Shown piece by piece: positions 33,801 to 46,615 of a stretch of 64,000 nt of DNA. Below the pieces are notes generated by a model. It did no database searches and was not told the DNA's origin. It saw only the letters and a program-made list of their open reading frames with translations. Source of the stretch: Raphanus sativus (taxonomy: Eukaryota > Streptophyta > Magnoliopsida > Brassicales > Brassicaceae); the NCBI RefSeq assembly GCF_000801105.2, contig NC_079514.1, positions 27,552,227 through 27,616,226 on the forward strand, given 5' to 3'. The position numbers and the translations under genes were made by a program. Every line of letters begins with the position of its first letter. The stretch's first letter is position 1.

Positions 33801-35111
33801 TAGTAAGAGATCTGTAAACAAAAGGGAAAAAATCTTACGTTGGAAGATCTTGGTTGGTTAGTTTGGATAGGTAACAGTGCAGTATCAGAGTCTCCTTGAC
33901 GATCTAAGGCCTTCCACTTTCAAACGGATTTTTTGGAGCCAGACTCCATATAGTTCAAGAAGCCAGAGAAGTTGGGAACTTTTCATGGAGGTCGGACAAA
34001 CGGCTCGTCAAAGCTGTGGAGTACCCCATCATCAGAAACCGCAATCCAAGCACCGATATCATCAGTAGCACTCGCCATCCTTCTATGTCCTTGAAGCTGA
34101 TTTACTTTTACACCATTTGTGGAAAGTTGTTTCCTTTCAGGGTCAGATGGTTCAGCCAAGAAAAGGGCAAGCTCATTATGATCATCTTGATCATCTTCGT
34201 CCAAACGAACCTGTCTCGGAGTTCCTTTGCTAGCTTCTTTGTGAGACTTCTCTATCTTCACGACCTGAGTCTCCATAGCGAAAGTACTCTCACGATGCCT
34301 GTCTCGAATTTCGTTTTTCAAACCATTGTCGTAGCTAGATTGAACAGCTCGTTGGAATTCATCTAACTACAGAGAAACGATACCGACAATCAATAAACGT
34401 TACACAAATGAGAGCAGAGAAAGAGTGAAAGAATGAAAACCTGCCATTTGGTGGTTCCGAGAGCGGCGTGAAGGTCGCCATTTCCTGTGATTTAAAAAAA
34501 AAAGCTGAAAGAAGGGAAGTTAAAGAGAGTATTAACTGATTTGAATAAACTGGAAACAGGAAAGTAATAAAAGATCCAAGGAATCACTTAATCAGAAATC
34601 AGAAGTGTCAAAGAAATTAAAAACTTTAAAGTAATAATAGGAAATCTCAAAGTGATTTGCCAAGAAATATCACCTGCGACGTATATATACAGATTCCGAG
34701 TGATAGAGCAGGGAGTAAAAATCCATTATGGTTAACGTTTCCGTTGATAAAAAAGAAGGCAAAACATCGAAATTGAAGATCTACAAAGCGAATCATCACG
34801 TGGATTGAAAATCTCAAAACTCCATAGCTGGTATCTGAGATCGAAGGAGAAGCCTTCTCGATTCAGTGTGGAAGAAGAACAGGAATCAAAAACTCTGCGT
34901 TTCAGGTAATGACTTACTCTTTGTTTCAAAGATTGGGCTTTATAAACCAAAACTGTGACAACAACAAAAAACGAAAGCCCAGACGTAACACAAACATAAA
35001 TAAATGAAACGGTGTGTTTTTACAAACTGGACAGGTGTTGCATTCTGGGCAATTGAATTAGTGACGTGGCACTCTCAAAGAAGAGAGTGCTTTTCTTTAT
35101 ATATATATAGA
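30831..35111 (-). mobile_element. Non-autonomous Helitron, minus strand
   Basis: The minus-strand 5' end is TCTATATATATATAAAG at 35111, preceded by A. Just inside are the arms GCACTCTC and GAGAGTGC and then CCACGTCA. The 3' end has the stem CCCGCC/GGCGGG (CCCGCCCGTATGGCGGG), then TTTACCCTAG ending at 30831, followed by T. TC start, subterminal hairpin, CTAG end and A|T flanks are the Helitron hallmarks. The 4.28-kb interior shows no Rep/helicase ORF, so it would need an autonomous partner. It carries a captured gene fragment at 33983-34488. Confidence 0.7.
33983..34488 (-). pseudogene. Captured t-SNARE/syntaxin-6-like fragment
   Basis: Two exons with intact splice signals. Exon 34441-34488 follows an acceptor (CACAG) and reads GDLHAALGTTKWQ. 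The second (from 34366) continues in phase LDEFQRAVQSSYDNG, RHRESTFAMETQVVKIEKSH and DDHNELALFLAEPSDPERKQ to a stop at 33983. The pattern (L..LGT.KWQL.EF..AV..SY, RH..F...ME.Q...IE) is that of plant proteins with a syntaxin-6 N-terminal domain, which act in vesicle trafficking. The SNARE helix and membrane anchor are not present. The fragment lies inside the Helitron 30831-35111 with its introns retained, as expected for DNA-level capture. Parent gene identity is from memory of the family. Confidence 0.55.
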
Positions 35112-36963
35112 TATAAGAAGATGTAAATAAAAACGTTTGAAAATTAAAAATTACATATCTTGAAATCCTACAATTAATTATTATATCATCAAATTTTGCC
35201 GACGATAAAATATTAAAAAACTTTTATGATGAGTTTAATAGTAATGTTTCTTCTATAGATTCTAATTACTTTAATAATTTTTCTCTTGTTGTTCTTGGTT
35301 AGTCTTGATTATGTTAATTGTAGTAAATTAATATAAGTTGTTATTTATTTTTTTGAAACACCGAACTAATCAATTAACAAACAAAACTAAACTTCAGTTT
35401 TTTATAAATCGACCGAATTGAACCAAACTTCTCACAAAGAACTAACCAAATTTTGGTTTGGTACGGTTTGGCGAGTTAAATTCCAATTGAACTAAAGCTC
35501 TGCCTAATAGCATAAATTCTACAAACACTAATGAGTTGTAATCGTAAAATTGTATTTCAACTTGCTCTTATTGAAAGTATTGAATTTTTGAAATGGCTGC
35601 TGGCGACTCATAAACCCTAGTCTCTCTGCGAACAAGACGAACGGCTTGCGTTTGAGAGGGCTACTCTACTCTCCTCACCGATTTCGACCCCCCCCCCCCC
35701 CAACATGGCTTATGCAGCAGCTAACAAACGAAAGCGCATCGTGAGTCAAGACAGATTCTCGGACAAGTCTAGACACTCTAGAGATAAAGTCTGAGAATTT
35801 CACGCCCGTTTCAGAGGATTTCTTAGATTCAGGTCCTACTCCGAAGACAACAAGTGTTTGCTGTCCAAGTGTAGGGATTTGTCATGAAGCAAAAAATTTA
35901 TCAAGCAAACCCATACATGAAGTGGTTGATTTGGTTGATGAAGATTAAAGCTTGGAACAAGCTGCTTAGGGCTGGGCAAATAAACCAAACCCAAAAATTC
36001 GAACCGAACCCGATCCGATAAAAATGAAATTGAACCGATCTGAACCGATCCGAACCCGATATAAATAACGAATGGATCTTATTTTATGGTATTTTGGGTT
36101 GTAGGTATTATTCGAACCGAACCCGAATCTAAATGGATATCCGATAGAACTCGAAATATTCAAAACCCCAAAAAGATCTTGTACCAAACATGATCTCAGT
36201 TCCTAATATTTATCCAAAATACACTTAGATATATTGAACATCTAAAATAAATATCTATTATACGAAGGTCAGTGGTATTACATGAAGACTTATGGTTGAA
36301 GTTGGCGGTTGAAGCTTGAAGTTTTTATATTTTTGTTTTGTTTCATTGAACAATGTTTCTAATTTCAGGAGAACTTAGTTTTTCGTTTTATGTTTTCATT
36401 TATTTGGTTTTCTTTCTATCAATAATATATTTACCTTTCATTTGATTTTGAAAGATCAAGGTTTTCCTTTCTTGATTTGAATTGATTTTGTTTATATTTT
36501 GGTTACAAAATATGTACAAATCAAGTATTTTAAAACCAAAAAACCGATTTTTACTTATGTTTTGGTTACAAAGTAGGTATAAATCAGGTACTTTTAACCC
36601 GAATAACTTATTGGAACCCGAACCCGAAAGTACATTGGGTTGTACCGGTTCTTTGAAGATTTACTAACCCCGACCAAATTGATGAAACTACTAGCTATTT
36701 GAGAGTACCCTTGATACTTCGATCTCCTTGTTTGAAGAAAAAGCGAGCTGAGATGGTGATTATACTACTCTTCTTGCTCCAGTGTTAGTTGATGCAAATA
36801 ACAGTTATAGAGTATCTACTTTTACCTTTAGGATGTTAGAGTGATGTTTAGAATCAAGAGTTGTTTAACATTGAGTTTGGTTTGTATTTTGTCTACAAAG
36901 CACATTGTTACGAACAGTTGTCATGTTTTCTGTTAATGAAACTTGTTTTATTGATTTGTTTAA
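35112..36963. other. Gene-poor DNA with a CCGAACCC-rich repeat
   Basis: 35112-35560 is AT-rich and empty. A start-like stretch at 35705 (MAYAAANKRKRIVSQDRF) follows a run of about 16 C and may be the N-terminus of the protease pseudogene that follows, but it stops after about 29 codons. At 35968 the phrase TAGGGCTGGGCAAAT, like hAT-type MITE ends, begins a stretch rich in AACCGAACCCGA that recurs near 36600. No matching right terminus was found, so it is probably a truncated MITE. Confidence 0.35.
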
Positions 36964-37730
36964 GGTATCTCATGAACTCTTTACCCCGCTCAAATAAGAG
37001 GAAGAAGCTGAAGTCAAAAGTGCCTTCTCTATGAGAAATAGGTATTTGTTAGAAGCTTCCACCAAGTCATCATGTGATTGACTTATTTAGGAATTTTACC
37101 AATTGTATTGCCCCTGCTCTTAGAATGAAGGTCTTGGTTTTGCATAAAAATTCCGGCATTGAAATTCGTGGAGAGTCTTTACAATGCCTCAAACTGTGTG
37201 CTTGGCTTAATGATGATGTGGTTGTTATTCTGTTTTCTCATTTTTCATATGTTTTCTTAAACTCCTTTGTTGCATTGATATATGGTGTTTCAGTTTGTTC
37301 TTTTTATAGGTCATGAATCTCTATCTCGAATTGCTGAAAGAGAGAGAGAGAAAGTAGAGATCCTCAAAAGTACTTTAGATGTCATTTCTTCAATACGTTT
37401 TTCTACGTCAAGGTTCTCTTTTAGTCCTCATTCGTTTGACAATTACTTATTTTTTTCTTTAATTTCAATGTATTTTTTGGCTGAAACTATCGGATTATTT
37501 TACGTCATACTTTTTCCTCCTAGTATTCACTTGTCTATATGGTTTGTACGCAGCGTTAATGGCTGTGACAGATGTTATGTTTATGACTGTTCACGGGCTT
37601 ATGTAATATATCCCTCTAAATACATCTGCTCAGCTAACAAGACCAAGTTACAATTACAAAGCTGTCAGGAGATGGACCAGATATAAAAGGCTCGGATATA
37701 ATCTTAGTGATTGTGACATAGTGAAAATTC
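36964..37730 (+). pseudogene. ULP1/ESD4-type SUMO protease fragment
   Basis: Split coding pieces match the N-terminal half of the plant C48 (ULP1) catalytic domain. The pieces are FTPLK-stop-EEEAEVKSAFSMRNR (about 36980-37040), VLVLHKNSGIEIRGESLQCL then WLNDDV (37125-37217), VMNLYLELLKERERE (37312-37356), YFRCHFFNTFFYVK (37370-37411) and KAVRRWTRYKRLGYNLSDCD (37658-37717). Intron positions are as expected. Lesions: a TAA in the first piece and a frameshift at the GA microsatellite after LLKERE. Similarity ends just before the exon that would carry the catalytic His, and a Copia LTR starts at 37743. Intact relatives remove SUMO from proteins in the nucleus; this copy cannot. Confidence 0.75.
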
Positions 37731-37742
37731 TGCAGAACCTAA

Positions 37743-38640
37743 TGTTGGAGTTAACTTGAACCTTAAGAGATAAGATAAACATGAAGCCTAGTTGGATAAT
37801 GATCTTGAAGGATAAAGGTCATTAATATATTGTGTTTACCAACTAGGATTATGATAAGTGTTGAGTATATATATGCCGAGTGTGGCTTTGATGATAGACA
37901 GAGTTTTATGATTGTTGAGACCTAAAAGCTTAAGAGGTTTGTTCTTAAAGCTATTGATTGATTGAGTGAATAAGAGAAAGAATTCTTATTAATCTTGTGT
38001 TTCAATATCTGGTATCAGAGCTATACAAAGATCTTAGCAACAACTAATACAAAGCATCCACAGCTATGACGGACGAGAAACCTGATATCGAGAAGAACAA
38101 AGAACCAGGACACTCTGCTGTCAAATTCCCGATGCTAACTGCATCTAACTACACCGTATGGAGCATCAAGATGACGATTGCTCTTAAGGTTAGCGAGGTG
38201 TGGGAAACCATCGACCCTGGAAGCAAGGATATGAAAAAGAACAATATGGCGATAGCGTTCTTGTTTCAATCTATACCGGAAGCCCTGGTGTTACAAATTG
38301 GTGTCGTTAACACTGCAAAGGATGTTTGGGATGCAATAAAGGCGCGTAATCTCGGAGCAGAGAGAGTAAGAGAGGCTAGACTACAAACCTTGATGGCTGA
38401 TTTTGATAAACTAAAGATGAGCGATGGAGATAACATTGATGCTTTCGTGGGAAAGCTTTCTGAGATCACATCAAAGTCAGCAGCCTTGGGAGAGACGATT
38501 GATGAATCAAAGGTTGTGAAAAAGTTCTTGAAAAGCTTACCAAGGAAAAGATATATTCAGAATGTTGCTTCAATTGAACAGTTTCTTGACCTGAAAACGA
38601 CAAGTTTTGAGGAGATTGTTGGAAGACTCAAACAATTTAT
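37743..38640 (+). mobile_element. Truncated Copia element: 5' LTR, PBS and gag
   Basis: The 262-bp LTR (37743-38004) runs from TGTTGGAGTTAAC to GTGTTTCA. After five bases the iMet-type PBS TGGTATCAGAGC follows (38010-38021). Gag starts at 38066 (MTDEKPDIEKNKEPGHSAVK) and carries a Copia Gag N-terminus (FPMLTASNYTVWSIKMTIAL) and UBN2-like core (AKDVWDAIKARNLGAERVRE, FLKSLPRKRYI). Homology stops near 38640, where AGTTTTGAGGAGATTGTTG is repeated and the sequence changes to AT-rich repeat DNA. No zinc knuckle, protease or pol remains. Confidence 0.8.
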
Positions 38641-38659
38641 AGTTTTGAGGAGATTGTTG

Positions 38660-38795
38660 AACAGTTTATATTTAGTTTACATTTTTATTATTTTCAAAAA
38701 ACTAAATGTAATATTTTTCAAAAGAAGCCAGCTGACATTATTAAAAAATAATAATAAGTAAATATGAAATATAAAGAAAATGAATAATAATTAAA
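38660..38795 (+). repeat. Fragment of the AT-rich repeat also seen near 59750
   Basis: TTTAGTTTACATTTTTATTA, then ACTAAATGTAAT and CTGACATTATTAAAAAA, occur in the same order at about 59753-59870. It is a fragment of the Helitron-associated repeat family that dominates the right end of the window. Confidence 0.65.
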
Positions 38796-39199
38796 TCTAT
38801 ATATATAAAGTTGTCTTCTTTGGCTGTTCAGCCTTCCACGTCATCAATATCATAGGGGCTTTTGCTGACACATCAGCTTATCTTTCTGAACAAAGACGCA
38901 ACTTTCGTTTACCCTTAATTTGCGATTGTTATTGAATAATGGATTTTACAAGATAAGTTTAATCCATCATCTCCTTTCTTTTGTTTCTTAGAGGTCGCCA
39001 GACACAGTTGCCGTTAGGGTAGTATGCCCGTTTCAAGCGATTTACTCATTGTTCTTAATGATGATATCAATAATAGAATCCCACTATTTTCTCATCCCTT
39101 GAGCTTCCCATCCTTAACTTTCTATTGCTTTCACTATATATTTGCCTCCTTCCGAAACCCTCGATTCATCAGATTTTTTTAATAATTTTTAACTATCAA
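38796..39199 (+). mobile_element. Helitron-like 5' end, plus strand
   Basis: TCTATATATATAAAG starts at 38796 after an A. Inside are a GGCTG/CAGCC mini-hairpin and CCACGTCATC, the same layout as the minus-strand Helitron start at 35111. About 0.4 kb further in begins an RPA1-like gene, a cargo known from plant Helitrons. The matching 3' end is not certain; the best plus-strand candidate is at 62345, beyond large nested insertions. Confidence 0.5.
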
Positions 39200-39284
39200 A
39201 TCCGGTGCACTATTGGAGAATTCGCAACTTCCGGTGTCGGATTGAAGGCTGGTAGTTGTAGGGAGACCGTTGTGACAAGGCTTC
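39200..39284 (+). pseudogene. RPA1-like (DUF223, OB-fold) gene, segment 1
   Basis: The frame ends RETVVTRLL at 39284, where the LARD target site GCTTC begins. It resumes after the LARD at 46621 as RIWKALE. The motif VVTRLLRIWKALE..GDLIGV is the start of the DUF223/RPA70-type OB fold that binds single-stranded DNA. Exon limits upstream are unclear. Confidence 0.6.
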
Positions 39285-42200
39285 TGTTAATGCATATTGT
39301 GGCTAGTCTTACGTGTTCTAATGCATATAAAACATATAGGAGCATAAAGTAAAGAACACATAGAGATTTGTTAACGGGGTTCGTTTCCTACATCCCCGGG
39401 ACCACGTCCAGAAACCATTTACTAGAAAAGGCCGCAACCTACAATTGCTATATGGTATCCAGCACACACCCGTGCCTACCACTCTTATCTAGATTACAAT
39501 GGTTAGAGCAACTACTACTCAATCTTTCTATGAAGAGTATAGTTCTCTACAATTAAACCACCAACAGATCTCACCATCTGTCTGGTGGGACGACGCCACA
39601 CACCTGTGTGCCTCTCTCAATAATACCATGGACGTGTGCTTTTTTCTTTGACGGCCTCCTGTTATTTATGTGGTTGCTAAACCCTAGATCTTGGGTTCTA
39701 AGCAATCTTTCCTTTTTCTTCTTTCAAGAATATGGAAGTTCTTACTCATCTTAAATGTACTATTTAAGATGATTACCCAATTCAATAGCCACGTCCTGAC
39801 TTGTTTAGGCCGAGCCCATGTTGTCCACTTATGTATCTCAGCAGTCGCTTCACAGCTCAGCTTCGTGAATGACTTCTTGTACCACTTCATGTACTACTCC
39901 AAGATTAGTACACAAACTACTACATGCGTTTTCTCAAACCAGTCAACACTACATCTTCAATCTCTCCCTTGATGACTGCGTTTTAGAATCCAAGCACCTT
40001 CTCAATTTAGTCAACACAACACTAATAATCTTTCCCTTGGTGACTAAGTTTTAGAATCCAAACACTACTCTCAATGCTTCTCGGTACAACATCTGGAAGT
40101 ATCTTATCTCAGTATCAAAATCAATCATCTTCATTCGCTCCCTTTTTAATTTAGTTTGATACTCAAGCATTAGGTTCTTAGCTCCTGTAAAGCCAAAGTA
40201 GTGGACCACATTATTACCTTCTTTGACATCCAACCAGTCTCGTGTATCAGATCCAAGTAATACTCAACCCAACCACATTCTTCAATATAAATTCTCAGAA
40301 CCAAACGCCAAAACCTCTCCCTTGATCCTAGCTGGAAAATAACTCTTGCATGTGTTTAGCTTTATTTTCATCACACATCTTTCTCCCAGTACGCACATCA
40401 GATGTACTAGTGCCATCTCTCCCTGCTTGAGTGCACAACTAAGTTAAAACAACACAGAAAAACTGATGACGCTTCTCACAGTTTCACATTTAAGATTTAG
40501 TTGTTCCCTTGCATCCCTATGCATTGACACAGCAGTTTTAATTGGAACATGTCTTCCCTGTCGTACTCTGTTTATAACAGTATCCAAAACAGCTGTCTGC
40601 AAGTAATTTTCAGACTATCATCTTATTCCACCAGCATCTCTAATGCAAACTTGATCTGAATCAGCTCTGAGAAAAAACTGACTGCCTTGCCTCCAAGAAA
40701 AGAGAATATATGACTCAAACTTCTCTAAAAATAACAAGAGCCTTCGTAGATGAGAATCACTTAGAATCAGCTATCCTGACATCAACCAGACACCGCTGTC
40801 GCCAATAGCACAGGATCAAAGCCTGTCGTACGCACAGAACAGTGTCTTGCTAATGTAGTAGCAATTCTGAGCAATCATTTCCTCGTGTTGCATTCTCTGC
40901 CTTCCAAAAGCCAATCCAAGTGAAGCCTCAACCATTTCTTCTATAGCTCAACATGTTGTCTAGATCGAACCATCCCGATCCAAGTGCTTAGCATGAGTTT
41001 TCTTGTTTCATGAATAATACATGGCGTCTTCCATATCCTCATTTTTCCTGAAACTGTTCGCTTCACATTCACCAGAGACATATCATCAATCATGTAGACA
41101 AGAGTTTATTGAAAAACAAGACGATCCTCTCTTTTTCAGCATGCGACCAACGACTATCATGTTTTTATGGTTGCATATCCTTTCGCAGATGACCGAAAAC
41201 AAGACCGTCCATGTCACAGCCACCACGAAACTCTAATAAGATCCATTGTCATGTGCTGAAAGGTGCAACTCATCTTCATCTCAAAGTTGCTTTGTCTCAG
41301 AAGTTTAGCCTTTGTGTTAACCTACTTCTTTAAACTAAACTTGGTGTTCAAGCAACAGTATTCAAGCAACACGTCATGGGAAAAGGAATGAAATCCAGCT
41401 TGCCGAATCACCTTCTACACCTCATCCGCTAACAAAAATAAACTATCTCCAATGAAATCGGGTCTAGCTTGTGTTGTAGTTCCAGTGTTTTGACGTCTCA
41501 TCATCTGATCACAACCCAAAAATACAGTATCTGCCTGCAAAAATTCAAAGTACACTGAGACCATGTATATCTATCCAGCCAAGACTTCCCCCCAGCCACA
41601 ATTCTTCATCTTAATATTAGCCACTTGCAAACTAGTACCAGATCAGACAGCCTCTCTGTTTCTCTCTTGATAGATCTCTTTCTGTTCATATTCTTGGGAA
41701 CCTGATAAAATTGCTAAATATTTTTCTGCATTTTACAGAAACCTGCAACCCCCGAAACATATCATGATGCTCCAACTTTGAAGACAGTTCCGTAAACACT
41801 CAGCTCCATCATGTTTCTACCAACACCAGTTTTTAATTCATTGAGTTGTTTCAACACCGTATGATCAGAGAACCCAAAGTACTTCTCGTACAGTCTTTGA
41901 CTTGACTTCTCTTCAGGATCAAGGTTAACTATGGGTTATCAAGCTTTTCTACACATCACATGTCAGCAACTACGCCATGTGTCTACAAGTTGCCTCTTCC
42001 ACCGTTCGCTCTTCGAGTTACTCAACAAACAATGCCCCCTTCTTCCTTTTTTTTAATCCTCAACGTCAACAAATAAGAAGCAAGAACAACCACTGATCTT
42101 ATTCAAACACTTTCCTTAACTCGAGTTGAGAGTCCATATCTTTTGCAGCAAATAAAAAAAGAACAGAGCTTTACTTAGCCAATCTTCTTCAGTAGTTGCC

Positions 42201-45200
42201 CTTTCATGAGATCGAATTTAGTATTCCTGGTCAGCGAAAATATCAATCTCTGGAACATCCAATGTCATCATGGTTTCATCTAGAATCTGTCACAGGTTCT
42301 GGTACAGTTTTTGATACATGATACGTTGCACTCGGTTCCTCAAATTTAGTTGACCTTTCAAGGCTTCTCACCACCACTTTCTCAGCTCAAGAACTCGTGT
42401 TCTTCTACTCCTTTCAACTAATTTGCATGACTCATAGCTCTTTCTTCTTCTTCTTCTCTTGACTTGATCTTCTCACTTTGACTTGTTCTTAGATAGCCAC
42501 ATAACTGGAATATTTTAACATAGAGGTTTCGACACAGACTTGACCAATTCCGACGAGGCCTTGTTGGCGTCTCTCTCTCTCTGATAATCTCTGAGACTGT
42601 TGCAGACAATCTGAACCCCAACATATATATGGCAGGTTAGACCTCCTGATACATAACACATCATGTAGAATTCAAGTTCTTATCTCCTTTATATTTGAGC
42701 CTTCACTCAAACTTTCATCAGTGTTAATTGAAGCATGTCTCTCCCTCAATCTTCTGTTTTAATCACTGGTACATTGGCTGAACAATATTTTCTTTGCTTT
42801 AATCTTGAACAATTTTCACCAGTTCACAACAACCAGTACCCTCTGAATCTCTGTCTTCCATTTATTTCATGCATCTATTTTAGTTCAGCTCATCAAATCA
42901 ACTTGCAACCAGTCTCGTTTCTCATGAACCATAATCATCTTCTGTTGCATGTAACTTCACATCAACTCCAAACTAAACATAACCGGTGTACTCTCTTGTA
43001 ACGTGTTCAAGAATACGAGAACCCATGACCTTGACTCAAAACTGACTCCAAATTTTCAGCAGCAAATTAAAGCATAGCTTTCTCATACCAAGTAAACCTC
43101 GTAAACAGCACTGAATCTTGAAGAATCTTCTTATAACCCTTGCAAACTTCTTGTGTTTCGTCTAGCTTATAGACATTCTGTAGTTGCAGCGGAATCTTAA
43201 CTCACCACCGTCTACAAGATTTGAACACTTAATATCCACCTTTTGCAAAGTACTGAAATTTCCTTTGTACTCTGTCCTTTAGAACTCTTTGATACTCAGC
43301 TTCAACTTTAGCAGTCTTAGCACATCTACCAAAGGCATCATCTGCATGTTTTCTTTCTCTGGCTCTCTGTTGTGTTCCCTTACATGTTTTACTTCATGTT
43401 CCACTCTATCCAGATTCAAGACGAGGCAATTATTTCCTCTTCAATCTTCATCACCATTGAAACCTGAGACATCCTTTCACATGACGACTTAAACTGATCA
43501 CATCTGCTCAACACAGCTTCACAAGATTGGTCTTGAATGTTTGCGTCCAAGAAAATATGCCCAAACGGCCAAACTCAGTCTGCATCAACAAATCTCTTTC
43601 TACATCTTAACACCATCAATACACTCCGCAACAGCGCTACTTAGACTGAGATGATCAGAAACAGAGCCAATCAAACCGATCTTGCTTCCTTCTCACGAGA
43701 CATAACACTGTCATTCTTAGCACATAAATTTTTCAGTGTAAGGACAGCCAACTGGAACAAGTTTCAGACCAGGAAGCCTCTCTGAATTTCAATGGCATGC
43801 TTACTGAATAACCCATCTCTAGATTATGAACCTCCGTATTTGCTTCATCTCTCTTCTCAGTAATCAATTTTGACTTTTCTCCGTCTATCTTGCATGTGAT
43901 GAGATCACGTGATGCTTACTTAAATAGAAGTCAAATCCCTAAGTAATAAACTGGTTCATTTGTCTTCTCATCTCTACCTCATCGACTTCAACCCATTATC
44001 CAAATAAACCAAAGTTAAGACAAAGCAATCTCACGGAATCTCTGCTATATATATGCTGAGATCTTTGTTATATGTCACAACCCAAGATGAGCCAACACTT
44101 TTCTCAGGTACAGTAGACATTTCTTAAATCACTTTGAAGACCACTAGCTAAGGACTTCTTGAACTTGACGCACAATTATGATCGATCTTTGCAAATACTC
44201 TTTATAACTTTCTACTTTTCTGAACCCAGAAGTCTCTCTGCACCAGCATACCACAGCCAGGAATACAAAAAAGAATTGATGAAGCAACAATTCCATAGTC
44301 TCTGCCATTTCTCGTGAATCCCACTGAACAACCTTAGACTTTAAATTCTCAGCATCGGTAACTCTTGAGTTTCTCCAGAACCATCTCTTCTTTTATTCCT
44401 TAGAGCCAGATCTTCAGTTGCAGTAGTAGGTCTTCTTTTTCTAAGAACTCGTAAGTGTTTTATCTGAAAATAAGAACCTTTTAGCCTTCCTGCACCACCT
44501 TAGTCTTCTCCGTGAATTACAGGAACCATAGTAACACTGATGCTTGATGCCATACTACCCTTGTTTTCCTTCTCTTCTGCACTCACACTCAGTTCAGATG
44601 ATAGAACAAATTCCAAAGGCAGTCACGTAGAAACAAGTTTTCATTTCTCACACGAGTTTATTTGAACAATTGTTAGTCTCAAAACCAAAACCAGTCTTTG
44701 TTCTTTGAATCAAACTCAATTACCGCAAATGAATCCTCCACTTTATTCTTCTCCCTCCTTCAATGGGCTAGTTAACTTATGTTGCTGATAGATGCTTGCA
44801 AACGCTTCATGCTTTGAACCTTGTAAACTGATATATTAACTGCTCTCAACGCCTTTGAGCCAATACTTGAACCCATGTTCTCTTCGTTCTTAAGGCAAAG
44901 CTTTCCTTTTCTCTCCAATGATCTTATTTGTGTTCTGAGCCCTCTCCTTAACCACATAAGCTGATGCAACACAAACCTTTTCTGCCTCCAAATCATTGTA
45001 CTTTGAGAACTGATGATTGACTTATTATCAACATGGAGATGGTTTCAACATCACATATCGGAGCCAGCATCTTGCTTCTCTAAGTTCGCCTTTAAGAGTT
45101 CCTGCAGTGAGTACAAACTCAAATTCTCCATTCGATCACATGCAAAAACAGAGCCATCAGCTTCACATGATACCATCAACTTTGAATTGTTTCTTCTAAG

Positions 45201-46615
45201 CCAAGGTGGTTGTAGCACGTTTCCTTTTTTTTAGTGGTGTAACACATTTTCGATGGTCCACTCAAGCTTATCTCTCAGAGGAAAAATCAAACTCAACTCA
45301 GTCTTTTCTTTGTCTGAGATGGCAGGACAGTGAGACACTGAGACACATCTCTTCGACTATAAAAACACAATTGGAGAGACATCTCTGAGCTTATCTCAGT
45401 GATTTCACGTTAGCTTCTTTAAACACAAACTCTTGTATAACTTCTGAAGCTTGCGATTTGCCATGCATCACCAATTTATGAAGCTCTTCTCAATAGATGA
45501 AAGTCGCTTATTCCTCTAATACACATGTGGTGATAGACCAGACTTTCTATAACTTTGACACATTTGCTTCATTGGTCGGCCCACTGATGTTTTCCTTTTT
45601 CTCAATCGATGCCAAAGTCACCTTGTCTTTATGTGAAATAGAATTTTACTGCATCTAGAAAAATCTCCAACTTTTGTTTAACCTTCGTCGCAGACTTCTT
45701 TGCTTTCTCATAGACTGCTGCAACACAAAAAATCTTCGCACGTGTGATGAACCTCTTCTTTCTTCTTACCAACCCTAGTCCAAGCCGTTATTAGAACACA
45801 CATAGCAGACCTCTCTTTCACGTTCCACATTAGATCTTCATAATATGATTCTTTTCATGAAAATCTCTTCTTCTAGCCACAAGTTCAGGATCATACCCAC
45901 AATAAGACGAGTCTCTACGAGCACCCGCTCTGATATCAATTGTTAATGCGTATTGTGGCTAGTCTTACGTGTTCTAATGCATATAAAACATATAGGAGCA
46001 TAAAGTAAAGAACACATAAAGATTTGTTAACGGGGTTCGTTTCCTACATCCCCAGGACCACGTCCAGAAACCATTTACTAGAAAAGGCCGCAACCTACAA
46101 TTGCTATATGGTATCCAGCACACACTCGTGCCTACCACTCTTATCTAGATTACAATGGTTAAAGCAACTACTACTCAATCTTTCTATGAAGAGTATAGTT
46201 CTCTACAATTAAACCACCAACAGATCTCACCATCTGTCTGGTGGGACGACGCCACACACCTGTGTGCCTCTCTCAATAATACCCTGGACGCGTGCTTTTT
46301 TCTTTGACGGCCTCCTGGTATTTATGTGGTTGCTAAATCCTAGATCTTGGGTTCTAAGAAATCTTTCCTTTTTCTTCTTTCAAGAATATGGAAGTTCTTA
46401 CTCATCTTAAATGTACTATTTAAGATGATTACCCAATTCAATAGCCACGTCCTGACTTGTATAGGCCGAGCCCATGTTGTCCACTTATGTATCTCAGCAG
46501 TCGCTTCACAGCTCAGCTTTGTGAATGACTTCTTGTACCACTTCATGTACTACTCCAAGATTAGTACACAAACTACTACATGCGTTTTCTCAAACCAGTC
46601 AACACTACATCTTCA
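39285..46615 (-). mobile_element. LARD-like LTR element, 7.3 kb, no coding capacity seen
   Basis: Two 675-bp LTRs (39285-39959 and 45941-46615) are flanked by a perfect 5-bp duplication GCTTC (39280-39284 and 46616-46620). On the minus strand the PBS at 45927-45938 reads TGATATCAGAGC, one base from the iMet primer site, and the polypurine tract ATCAAGGGAGAGAT precedes the 3' LTR at 39960-39973. The 5.97-kb interior has no ORF above 90 codons and no Gag or Pol motif on either strand; the sense strand is purine-rich. By eye the LTRs differ at about a dozen sites. This fits a large retrotransposon derivative moved in trans. It interrupts the RPA1-like gene. Confidence 0.85.

Noticed and set aside
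35990..36660. Repeated AACCCGAACCCGAA phrases as possible telomere-like DNA
   Set aside because: The unit is not the plant telomere repeat (TTTAGGG) and is irregular; such CCGAACCC-rich DNA is common in hAT-type MITEs.
37282..37686. 134-codon ORF on the plus strand
   Set aside because: It is a chance frame running through intron and exon pieces of the ULP1-like pseudogene; the real frames are elsewhere.
39960..45926. Many 60-90 codon ORFs inside the LARD
   Set aside because: None shows a Gag, protease, RT or integrase motif, none overlaps another in frame, and lengths are what random sequence gives.
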